Of a DNA stretch of 64,000 nt, positions 9,774 through 17,517 are shown piece after piece. Position numbers and translations under genes: made by a program. Origin of the DNA: Pseudemcibacter aquimaris (GTDB taxonomy: Bacteria; Pseudomonadota; Alphaproteobacteria; Sphingomonadales; Emcibacteraceae). Location: NCBI RefSeq assembly GCF_028869115.1, contig NZ_CP079800.1:2703501-2767500 (forward strand), written 5' to 3'. A model generated the notes under the pieces. That model did not search any database. It had not been told where the DNA came from and was given only the letters and a program-made list of their open reading frames with translations. Position 1 is the first letter of the stretch; every line of letters starts with the position of its first letter.

Positions 9774-11382
9774 ATTTTTTATTCTTCTGTCTACATATCT
9801 GGGTTTATCTATTGGTTTTTCTCAAGAAAAAGAATTCGCCGGATATGTAAGTTCTGCGTCACCGGAAGCAACTGATGTCGGTGTAAAAATCCTTGAAAAC
9901 GGTGGTAATGCTTATGACGCTGCCGTGGCTGTTGCCTTAGCGCTGGGTCCCGGCGAACCGGCCGGATCGGGAATATTCGGACAAACCGTGATGCTTGTCC
10001 AACCTGCAAATGGCGACGCATTTGTCATTCATGGAACCACCCTTTCCCCGTCCAATATTCCTGATAAAGTTACGCGCAGCCAACTTGTCCGTGGAAGAAC
10101 AGCATCAACCGTTCCGTCCCAATTACGTGTTCTTGATTATACATTCAAAAATTACGCAAGCGGTAATTTCACATGGAAAGAATTGGTGATGCCTGCCGTT
10201 GATTTATACAGAAATGGTATTGAAGTCGGTTATTTTCGTCATAAAGCCTTCGCCCATTACGGCATGGGATTAAAAGGGCAAAAAGAAGCCGCCGAAATTT
10301 TCTTAAAATCTGATGGAAGCGCTTATGACATCGGTGAAATTTTTAAACAACCGATAATGGCTGATACTTTGGAACGTATTGCCAATAAAGGCGCAGACGA
10401 ATTTTATCAAGGCGACATGGCCCGTGAAATTGCCGCTGACCTTCAAGAAAATGGTGGTTGGATTACCTATGATGATCTGGCAAACTTTCCTGAACCCGCC
10501 ATTGTTGAACCTATAAAATCAACTTACCGTGGATATGAGGTACTCTCCCTTCCACCGCCATATGGTGGATGGGTAATGTTGCAAATCTTAAATCTGCTTG
10601 AGGCACAATCAACGGATGCAGTTAACCAAGATAATGCAGAACGAAAAATTGCACTTTTAAATGCAATGCGACTTGGTCACGGGACAAGGAAAAATAACCC
10701 ACCACCCGACTTTCATAATTATCAAGATGATATCAGTCATAAACTTTCTAAAGAAGAAGCCCAACGCATGATTGAAAATTTCAAATCCGGTAAAGGTGGT
10801 GAAACAACACATTTTTCTGTTGTTGACGCAGAAGGTAATGCAATTGCCGTCACCATGAGTATCGATAATTATTTCGGAGCATTGGTTGCTCATCCAACGC
10901 TTGGGTTTTTGTATAATAATTATATGCAATCTTTCCGCATAGAAGATGATGGCTCACCGTATGTCTTAAAGGCTAATGAAATGCCATTAAGCTCTATGTC
11001 GGGAACCATTGTCCGTAAAAATAATGAAACCAAAATGGTTCTTGGTAGCCCTGCCAGTGCCAGAATTATTTCCGCCATTGCACAAGTAACCAGTTACTGG
11101 ATTGATGTTGAACAAAATATAGAAAAAGCGGTTTCCGCATTCAGAGTACACGTGGTGCCGGATGATAAAGCCTATATCGAAGGCCCGAATATTGATAACG
11201 AGCTGATCAAGAAAATGGCTGAATATGATTATAATCTGAACAGACCGAATTACGGCGTTGCAAATGGACATTTTGATCCTTACTTTGGCGGTGTTCATGC
11301 ACTAGCCAATGAAAACGGAAAATGGTCTGGTGCAGCCGACCCAAGAAGGGATGGAACCGCAAAGCCAGCATGGAAAAATTAA
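9763..11382 (+). CDS. ggt: Gamma-glutamyltranspeptidase (gamma-glutamyl hydrolase/transferase)
   Basis: This is an N-terminal nucleophile hydrolase that cleaves gamma-glutamyl bonds, for example in glutathione, in the periplasm. A hydrophobic signal peptide covers about residues 1-20. The family motif GGNAYDAAVAVALALGPGE follows. The small-subunit start is visible as TTHFSVVD, with Thr348 as the predicted autoprocessing and catalytic residue, and the oxyanion-loop motif PLSSMSGTIV and GSPASARII lie further on. At 539 residues it is slightly short of the usual 560-580. The only Met able to give a signal peptide is the first, which lies in the inverted repeat described separately. It is convergent with the PAS kinase-like gene. 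Confidence 0.93.
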   Translation: MRRLFFILLSTYLGLSIGFSQEKEFAGYVSSASPEATDVGVKILENGGNAYDAAVAVALALGPGEPAGSGIFGQTVMLVQPANGDAFVIHGTTLSPSNIPDKVTRSQLVRGRTASTVPSQLRVLDYTFKNYASGNFTWKELVMPAVDLYRNGIEVGYFRHKAFAHYGMGLKGQKEAAEIFLKSDGSAYDIGEIFKQPIMADTLERIANKGADEFYQGDMAREIAADLQENGGWITYDDLANFPEPAIVEPIKSTYRGYEVLSLPPPYGGWVMLQILNLLEAQSTDAVNQDNAERKIALLNAMRLGHGTRKNNPPPDFHNYQDDISHKLSKEEAQRMIENFKSGKGGETTHFSVVDAEGNAIAVTMSIDNYFGALVAHPTLGFLYNNYMQSFRIEDDGSPYVLKANEMPLSSMSGTIVRKNNETKMVLGSPASARIISAIAQVTSYWIDVEQNIEKAVSAFRVHVVPDDKAYIEGPNIDNELIKKMAEYDYNLNRPNYGVANGHFDPYFGGVHALANENGKWSGAADPRRDGTAKPAWKN

Positions 11383-11422
11383 TTCCAAACTCATTAAAGC
11401 AGCATAACAAAATAAGAACGCT

Positions 11423-12550
11423 TTATGAAAAGGGAAGCTCGACCTTAACTGTTGTTCCGCTTCCCTTTTTGCTTTCAATATAAATGATCCCGTCCTGCAT
11501 TTCCGTCAGTTTCTGAACCATCGGAAGCGACGCACCTGTATTGGATAAATTGACACGTGATCCGGTTTTTGAACCTCTTAATTCTTCATCAAGCACGTCA
11601 TGATCCATTTCAGCACCATTATCATGAACGATAATTTCAAAATATTCTTCATGACATTTGACATTAAATGTGACCGTTTGACCCGCATTAGATGATTTGA
11701 TTGCGTTACAGAGCAAATTGATCATGATCTGGGCGCAGATCCCTTTATCCAGTTCAGCAATACAACTTGTATCACCAAAGGTGGTTTCAAGTTTTACATT
11801 TTTCGCTTTTGCTTTTTGTCTGGCAAAATTGGCACATTTTTCTGCGATATCTAAAATCTGAAATTTTTCATTTTGTGAAGAAAGGTTACCAAGTTCCAAA
11901 ATAGACTTTTCAAGCAAGCTATTCAGCATAAAGATAACATGTTGACCATTATCAATAATTTTGTCAGCATATTCAGCTGTTTCAGATGAACCACTTTCAG
12001 CTTGTTGATTGTTTTTTATAAGTTCCCCCAATCGGATGATATCCGATAATGATGATTTCAAGTCCCCTTCTACATTTGACCAAAATTGCATCTTTTCAAA
12101 ATGTTCATCTTCAACACTATCTTCATTCAGGTTTATTCTTTTGTTCCAGGGTTCGGTAATATCCTGTACCGTGCCGTCCATTCGTATTGGGTTGCCATCA
12201 TCATCAAGCAAAACTTCACCAATTTCATGAACCACTCTTTCTTCACCATCCGGCCTAATAATGCGGTGAAAAACGGAATAGGTATGCCCTGTATCAACGG
12301 CATTTTGAACGGCCGCCTTTACTTTTTCACGGTCTTCAGGGTGAACCCTTTCAAGGAAAGCTTCATAACTTTCTTTAAATTCCCGCACGCCAAGGCCGAA
12401 AATATTATAAATTTCATCTGACCAATGAACCACATTTGCCGGAATATCCCACACCCAATTCCCCATATGCGCAATGCGTTGCGCTCTTAAAAGCCTGGCT
12501 TCACTTTCGATCACTGCCTGATGAGCAGTAGATATCTTTTCAGTATTCAT
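11423..12550 (-). CDS. PAS-domain histidine kinase-like protein lacking the phosphoacceptor His
   Basis: A PAS fold of the PAS_3 type covers about residues 25-140 (numbered from a TTG four codons upstream, at 12562), containing HPEDREKV and ending GTVQDITE. A DHp-like helix pair follows at about 155-225, then a HATPase_c-like domain at 270-378. Aligned with the consensus SHELRTPL, this protein reads EGDLKSSL, so Gly166 replaces the phosphoacceptor His and Ser replaces the Pro. The N box Asn286 and Asp314-x-Gly316 remain, but the G1 and G2 glycines are reduced. I chose the ATG at 12550 because GGA lies about 9 bases upstream, whereas the TTG immediately follows the upstream stop with no ribosome site. 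It is likely a pseudokinase or sensor scaffold. No response regulator is adjacent. Confidence 0.85.
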   Translation of the reverse strand: MNTEKISTAHQAVIESEARLLRAQRIAHMGNWVWDIPANVVHWSDEIYNIFGLGVREFKESYEAFLERVHPEDREKVKAAVQNAVDTGHTYSVFHRIIRPDGEERVVHEIGEVLLDDDGNPIRMDGTVQDITEPWNKRINLNEDSVEDEHFEKMQFWSNVEGDLKSSLSDIIRLGELIKNNQQAESGSSETAEYADKIIDNGQHVIFMLNSLLEKSILELGNLSSQNEKFQILDIAEKCANFARQKAKAKNVKLETTFGDTSCIAELDKGICAQIMINLLCNAIKSSNAGQTVTFNVKCHEEYFEIIVHDNGAEMDHDVLDEELRGSKTGSRVNLSNTGASLPMVQKLTEMQDGIIYIESKKGSGTTVKVELPFS

Positions 12551-12562
12551 TATAAAATCCAA

Positions 12563-13507
12563 TTAAATATAACTAAGCCACCAATGTTTATGGGTTCGGC
12601 GATATTCACCAAACCATTTACATGGGTAGTAAAATAAAAAAACGAAGAATGCCGTCATCAAATACCATCTGAACATATTTGGTTCATATGATACGGCCCA
12701 CGATGAATGATCACGAAATGAACTGGTTTCGGTTCTGTGAAACAAATAAAGCAAATATGACGATACATGCACCAATGGCAAATGCAGTACATAAAAGAAA
12801 AATGGCGTCTTACCGTAAACAGCAAAAAAACGACCGACATTACCAGTCATTCGATCAAAATAAGGCATCAATAATATTGATGGCCCTAGCGTCATTAACA
12901 AAAATAACAGTGATGGCGGATATTTTTCCGTATTCAGGAATGACATAACCGTGTATGCAAATCCACGCTCCTGCACAGCCCAGTTTTCAGTATCACCATA
13001 TATATTCAGATAGCGTAAAATCACGAATAAAATGATCGCAGACCCACCAATTTTGAATAATGTTTTATGACGTTCTTCTATAGGTTTTGTGAATATATCC
13101 CCCATCAAATAACCCAATGCCATAACCCCAATCCAAGGGATACAAGGATATCCTGTTAAAAATCCACGAATAGGAAGATCAGGTGTTACTACATATGTTT
13201 GATTATGAAGAATATTCCATAACCAATAAAAATCCCCAAATGTTTCCGGCTCAATCCCATCAAGCAAGTTATGGCCAAATATCATCACAAGACTAATTGC
13301 CAAAATAATCTTTTTAGGCAAATGAATGAGACCAGCAAGACAAATCATACTTATGCCGATTGTCCAGATGACTTGAAGATAAAATGAATTATAAGTCCAT
13401 AACTGCCACGCAAAGCTGATCCATGTTATTTCAACAACAATCAACCACAAACCACGCGTAGCCAGAAATTTTGAAAGTTCTTGTTTTTTAAGTCCCTTCG
13501 CCGTCAT
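12563..13507 (-). pseudogene. HGSNAT/DUF1624-like membrane acyltransferase, N-terminally truncated
   Basis: The 314 residues match the C-terminal part of heparan-alpha-glucosaminide N-acetyltransferase-like (DUF1624) membrane proteins: TRGLWLIVVEITWISFAWQ, FLQVIWTIG-like helices, PWIGVMALGYLMGD, KYPPSLLFLLMTLGPS and FFFYVLHLPLVH. About eight membrane helices can be seen. Family members usually begin roughly 80-90 residues earlier with a SIDALRG...LDH segment that carries the conserved His, and that part is absent. The ATG overlaps the TGA of the truncated amidase (ATGA), and the frame continues upstream only as GYLH, a likely relic of the lost region. I infer loss of function by a deletion that joined two genes; expression of a stable fragment is possible. 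Confidence 0.75.
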
Positions 13508-14304
13508 ATGCAGATAACCACACCCACTGTGCCCACCTGTCCATGACCGATGGTTTCGGTAATTTTACGCACCATCACGGAAACTGAGGCCGCCGCATAT
13601 CCAGCATCATGTCTCATATGCATTGGGGTTGTACCAGCATGATTTGCTTCGCCCTTAATGGTTAAAGCTGACCATGATATGCCTTGCACATTTTCAACGG
13701 CACCAATTTCAATGTTTTCTTTTTCAAGAACTGGTCCCTGCTCAATATGTAATTCCACAAATGCATGCGGGACAATTGCGCCGCATTCCATATCACCCAG
13801 ATAACCAATTTTCTGAAGTTCATCTTTTAATAATTTTCCATCATTGGATTTTGTGGAATACGCCTTTTCCAAATCATAACCACCCGCATAAACTAGTGAC
13901 CCCATCATATCCGGTTGGAAACGCACCCCTTCTTCGTTGGTGAAGAAAGCAACACATAAATCATGATCCGGAATGATATTATGATCAAGATAAGTGTTAA
14001 TCACCTCAAGCCCCGCCAGCACCCCAAGCGGCCCATCAAGGTGTCCACCGTTACCGACCGTATCAATATGGGACCCCATCATGATAGGATTTTTATTGCC
14101 ACTTCCCTTCAGTACTCCAAAGACATTACCAATTTTATCAATGGTAACTTCAAGTCCCAATTCACGCATCCAACCACGAACAAGATCACGGCCTTGCTTG
14201 TCTTCTTCACATAATGCAATGCGCCTTGCCCCACCCTCGGGTGTACGGCCGATTTCAGATAATTTTGTGATGCGGTCTTTAAGTCGTTCAAAATTAATAT
14301 TCAA
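13504..14304 (-). pseudogene. M20-family Zn-dependent amidase (N-carbamoyl amino acid hydrolase-like), C-terminally truncated
   Basis: The first 260 residues follow the hydantoinase/carbamoylase branch of peptidase M20. Metal ligands are visible at His79 and Asp90 (GSHIDTV, HLDGPLGVLAG), Glu125 (TNEEGVRF) and His186 (ELHIEQGPVLE), followed by the dimerisation domain (GEANHAGTTPM). The match stops at GQVGTVG, where family members continue for about 145 more residues, including the second half of the catalytic domain and the last metal-binding His. Here the frame ends after VVICI. The junction sits exactly where the truncated acyltransferase begins, so one deletion explains both. Function is unlikely. 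The family role would be hydrolysis of N-carbamoyl or ureido compounds in the cytoplasm. Confidence 0.78.
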
Positions 14305-14451
14305 TATTTTTCACCTTGAATGATGCCAACCCTTAAGCAAGCCATGGATATTTTCTAAAAGTTATTCTTATATTCAATATTCTGATCTTCAAGTGTTTTT
14401 TATCCCTTAATTTTCTTGAGCTTTAATTCCCTTATCTCTATAAGCACTGTC

Positions 14452-14874
14452 ATGATGATTGGAACAATTCTAAAACATAAAATATATTATAATTTAATGA
14501 TTGTAATGGCGGTATTTATTAATGCTATCGCCCCACTTTCAACTGTTTTTGCCAAGTCATCATTTTCAGAAGAAGACGAGCTATCGTCACTGTTCGGCGA
14601 CAAAATTCTGATCTGTACGCCATTTGGCTATAAATACGTCAGTTTTGATGAACTTGATGACATGGATACCAGCGATCAAGAAGATTCTGCGAGCCATTGT
14701 TCATTATGCCAGATAAATACTGATGAAGATAAGCCGTATCTTGCTGACATAAAGTCGGTCATGGCCATTGAAATACATCAGGCAAAATCACATTTTATTG
14801 TTCAGCATAACATTCTAAAATCAAATAGACGGTTTAGCCCGTCAATCCCAAGGGCACCGCCCGTTTCTCTTTAA
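14452..14874 (+). CDS. DUF2946-like small membrane-anchored protein
   Basis: A hydrophobic N-terminal helix (YYNLMIVMAVFINAIAPL) precedes a short periplasmic part with ICTPFG, an acidic stretch, the pair HCSLC and a C-terminal RAPP motif. This pattern recalls DUF2946 proteins, often found near metal (copper) uptake or efflux genes. A TTG at 14416 would extend it by 12 residues, but I prefer the ATG at 14452 (or 14455), although no strong ribosome site is visible for either. It lies 95 bases upstream of an outer-membrane channel-like gene on the same strand. A metal-related role is inference from family context only. Confidence 0.62.
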   Translation: MMIGTILKHKIYYNLMIVMAVFINAIAPLSTVFAKSSFSEEDELSSLFGDKILICTPFGYKYVSFDELDDMDTSDQEDSASHCSLCQINTDEDKPYLADIKSVMAIEIHQAKSHFIVQHNILKSNRRFSPSIPRAPPVSL

Positions 14875-14896
14875 CCTTAATTTTAAAACAAACCTA

Positions 14897-14935
14897 ACGC
14901 GCCTGATGTCATTTGGCATCGGTGGTAATGCGCGT
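14897..14935 (+). promoter_or_regulatory. Two-stem hairpin in the leader of the outer-membrane gene
   Basis: ACGCGC (14897-14902) pairs with GCGCGT (14930-14935). Inside it, CTGATG (14903-14908) pairs with CATCGG (14917-14922), with one G-T wobble and an 8-base loop, leaving a 7-base bulge TGGTAAT on the 3' side. This G+C-rich patch stands out in A+T-rich intergenic DNA. No T-run follows, so it is not a standard terminator. It may stabilise or control the downstream mRNA. Confidence 0.4.
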
Positions 14936-14968
14936 GCAATTTACAAAAATTATTTAAAGAGAAAAACT

Positions 14969-15913
14969 ATGAATACGAAACTAACGACACTTACACTTGC
15001 TGCAACACTCGCAGCACAATCTACCTTCGCAGGCACACTTCCAACGGACCACGCGCCCATTGGCGTGATGGCTGATCATAACCACCTTGCAGGTGAATGG
15101 ATGGCCGGATTTCGTTTTAATCAAATGAGCATGGAAAATAAAATGCTTGATGGTGATTATTTAAATGGAAAAATGATGGCCCCTAAAACCATGAAAAAGG
15201 AAATGTATGTAACAGGTCTAATGTATGGTCTAACCGATGAACTGACGCTCGTTGGAAATGTGCCGTTCGTGAAAACAAAAATGGCCATGGGCCGATCTAT
15301 GGGTGCTGATTTCCAAACATCTGCTGATGGCATTGGTGATGTTAAACTGGGTGGCATATATACGCTTTATCAAAAAGATCACACCAAGGTCCTTCTTAAT
15401 ATGGCGATCAGCCTGCCAACCGGTTCAATCAATCAAACCGATGATACGCCAATGATGGCAAATCAACTTTTATCCCCCAATATGCAACCGGGTTCCGGTA
15501 CATATGACATCATTTCAAGATTAACATATATCGATAGACAGGATGATCTTGCCTGGGGTGGGCAAATAATGGGCGTCATTCGCACCAACACCAACGACAA
15601 TGATTACAAAATGGGCGACCGTATTGCTGCAAGTGCATGGGTTGGATATGACCTTGCCAATTTCATGAGTGTTTCATTAAGACTTGATGGTCAAAAATGG
15701 GGCGATACCAATTTAAATGGTACACCCGTCATGAACATGATGGGTGCAGAACGACTTGATCTGCTTGGCGGCATCAATTTCATTATCCCTGAAGGCACAC
15801 TGAAAGGAAACCGTTTTGCCATCGAATTCGGCAAAGCCATCCACCAGGATGTTGGTACAAACATGATGGAAAATGATTACCGTCTACATGCTGGTTGGCA
15901 GCTTGCGTTCTAA
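14969..15913 (+). CDS. Outer-membrane transporter-like protein (MetA-pathway/phenol-degradation family fold)
   Basis: The product is about 314 residues from the ATG at 14969, chosen for AAAGAGAAAAAC upstream and the signal peptide it exposes (MNTKLTTLTLAATLAAQS, cleavage near TFA-G). The mature part has alternating beta-strand patterns, YGLTDELTLVGNVPFVK, GIGDVKLGGIYTLY and INLNTGS-like SLPTGSINQTDDTPMM, and ends in aromatic QLAF, as expected of an outer-membrane barrel. Unusually many Met residues lie in the loops (NQMSMENKMLDG, KMMAPKTMKK), which would suit soft-metal contact such as copper. The gene sits after a DUF2946-like protein. The channel function and metal link are inference. Confidence 0.72.
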   Translation: MNTKLTTLTLAATLAAQSTFAGTLPTDHAPIGVMADHNHLAGEWMAGFRFNQMSMENKMLDGDYLNGKMMAPKTMKKEMYVTGLMYGLTDELTLVGNVPFVKTKMAMGRSMGADFQTSADGIGDVKLGGIYTLYQKDHTKVLLNMAISLPTGSINQTDDTPMMANQLLSPNMQPGSGTYDIISRLTYIDRQDDLAWGGQIMGVIRTNTNDNDYKMGDRIAASAWVGYDLANFMSVSLRLDGQKWGDTNLNGTPVMNMMGAERLDLLGGINFIIPEGTLKGNRFAIEFGKAIHQDVGTNMMENDYRLHAGWQLAF

Positions 15914-15923
15914 TGAAACCTTT

Positions 15924-17441
15924 TTATGATGCCTGCGTCACTTCGCCGCGGGCATCATGTCCATACATCCGCATAAGTGTTCTGATAAAGATAAACTGAA
16001 CAATCAAAATCCCGAAAACGATATATGGTGATGGATAAAAACCCGCTACAATAAACGCCAACATTGTCATGGCACCATTTGTCAGCGCATAAGCAAATTG
16101 GGTCGATACATGATCAATATGCGGACAATCCGCCCCCATGGATGCAAGAACCGTTGTATCGGAAATTGGTGACGTATGATCACCGAAAAGACCACCGCTC
16201 AAAATCGCAGCAATGCTTAAAATCATTGGTGCATCCATCGCATGTGCCATCGGCACAACAATCACCATCAAAATAGCAAATGTTCCGTATGATGACCCCG
16301 TCGCAAAGGACATCATCGCCCCAAGGAAAAACACAATCAGCGGTAAAAAGCTTGGCTGAATTCGGTCGCCAATTAAACTGGCCAAATAAGCACCAGTCTT
16401 CATTTCGCTACAAATTGAACTAAGCGTCCAGGCAAGCAAAAGCACGATACAAATAAAGACCATTTTCTGCATGCCCTGCACGAAAATATTCAAGCTTTCA
16501 TTATATGTTGTTTTTGCGTTTTTCTTCATTAAGTACGCACATCCCATCGATGCAAAAATATAAGCAAGCGTAATACCCGATCTTACATGCACGCTTTTGA
16601 CACCATCTGTTACGGCGAAATAACCAATATAAATCGCCATTGTGCTTAACATTAAGCCAAGCGGCAAAAGAACGGTGATTAATTTCGGTTCTTCTTTTGT
16701 TGGTGTTTCGTCAGTTTCTTCTTCACTATCAATTGTGCCTTCAAGGCGCGCTTGATTATATCGTTCTTGTGCTGCGGCCATTGGGCCAAAATCACGGCCT
16801 GTGCTCACGATCATCGGAATAGAAAGAAGCGCCAAGAACGCATAAAACTGATATGGCCAAATGCTTAAAAGAACGGAAAAGCTGTCTTCTGTTAAGCCAA
16901 CATCCGCGTACGCATTTTCAATTAAGCCCATAATATATACACCCCAACCCACAAACGGGATCAGGATACAAATCGGGGACGCTGTCGTATCGATGATATA
17001 CGCAAGTTTTTCACGGCAAATTTTCAATTCACGAAATACTGGTTTAAATAACGGTCCAACAATTAGGGCGTTTCCACTGTCCGAGAAAAACACACTTAAC
17101 CCCGTTGTCCACGCGGCAAGCTGCGCCTTGGCAGGATTACCGATAAATTTCACCATAACAGCCGCAAATGCGCGTGCCCCGCCGGATTTATCCAACATAA
17201 AGATAAAGCCGCCTATGGATAAAGTAACCACAAGAACCTGATTATTCGACGCAACAGCAAGCTGTGGGAATGCGTGAGTTTCAATGAATTCGGCAATAGC
17301 AAGAAACGGATTATAATCGGATAAAACCAATGCACCACTAAACGCACCTAATGTCAGTGAGAAAATAATATTTCTCGTATATACAGCCAGTACAATACTT
17401 AATGCTGGTGGCAAAATTGATAATACGCCATATTCATCCAT
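15924..17441 (-). CDS. NhaC-family Na+/H+ antiporter (paralogue 2)
   Basis: The 505-residue polytopic protein begins YGVLSILPPALSIVLAVYTRN, a typical opening of the NhaC family (TC 2.A.35). It also shows FSDSGNALIVGPLF, IIDTTASPICILIPFVGWG, MSFATGSSYGTFAILM and GGLFGDHTSPISDTT. About 11-12 helices can be traced, with a charged cytoplasmic loop around residues 225-255 rich in Glu and Thr. NhaC-type proteins exchange Na+ or organic acids for protons across the inner membrane, and the substrate here is not certain. It is 76 bases downstream of a close paralogue, with a hairpin between, and probably belongs to the same transcript. Confidence 0.9.
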   Translation of the reverse strand: MDEYGVLSILPPALSIVLAVYTRNIIFSLTLGAFSGALVLSDYNPFLAIAEFIETHAFPQLAVASNNQVLVVTLSIGGFIFMLDKSGGARAFAAVMVKFIGNPAKAQLAAWTTGLSVFFSDSGNALIVGPLFKPVFRELKICREKLAYIIDTTASPICILIPFVGWGVYIMGLIENAYADVGLTEDSFSVLLSIWPYQFYAFLALLSIPMIVSTGRDFGPMAAAQERYNQARLEGTIDSEEETDETPTKEEPKLITVLLPLGLMLSTMAIYIGYFAVTDGVKSVHVRSGITLAYIFASMGCAYLMKKNAKTTYNESLNIFVQGMQKMVFICIVLLLAWTLSSICSEMKTGAYLASLIGDRIQPSFLPLIVFFLGAMMSFATGSSYGTFAILMVIVVPMAHAMDAPMILSIAAILSGGLFGDHTSPISDTTVLASMGADCPHIDHVSTQFAYALTNGAMTMLAFIVAGFYPSPYIVFGILIVQFIFIRTLMRMYGHDARGEVTQAS

Positions 17442-17493
17442 TAAAAATTTCCCTCTTTTGTATTTGCCCCCATATGATTTGGTAAGTTAGTAG

Positions 17494-17515
17494 AACTATG
17501 CCCACTTGCATAGTT
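17494..17515. promoter_or_regulatory. Hairpin between the two NhaC genes
   Basis: AACTATGC at 17494-17501 pairs perfectly with GCATAGTT at 17508-17515 around a 6-base loop. T residues follow only on the plus strand, so on the minus-strand transcript it lacks a U-run and lies just after the stop codon of the upstream NhaC gene. It may limit read-through or protect an mRNA end. Confidence 0.4.
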
Positions 17516-17517
17516 TT

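Noticed and set aside
11428-11470. AAGGGAAGC/GCTTCCCTT pairing at the end of the PAS kinase-like gene as a terminator
   Set aside because: The loop is nearly 30 bases, both arms are coding and only a short T-run follows, so it is too weak to list.
15935-15960. ATGATGCC/GGCATCAT inverted repeat at the end of the NhaC gene
   Set aside because: It is inside coding sequence, has a long loop and no T-run on the minus strand.
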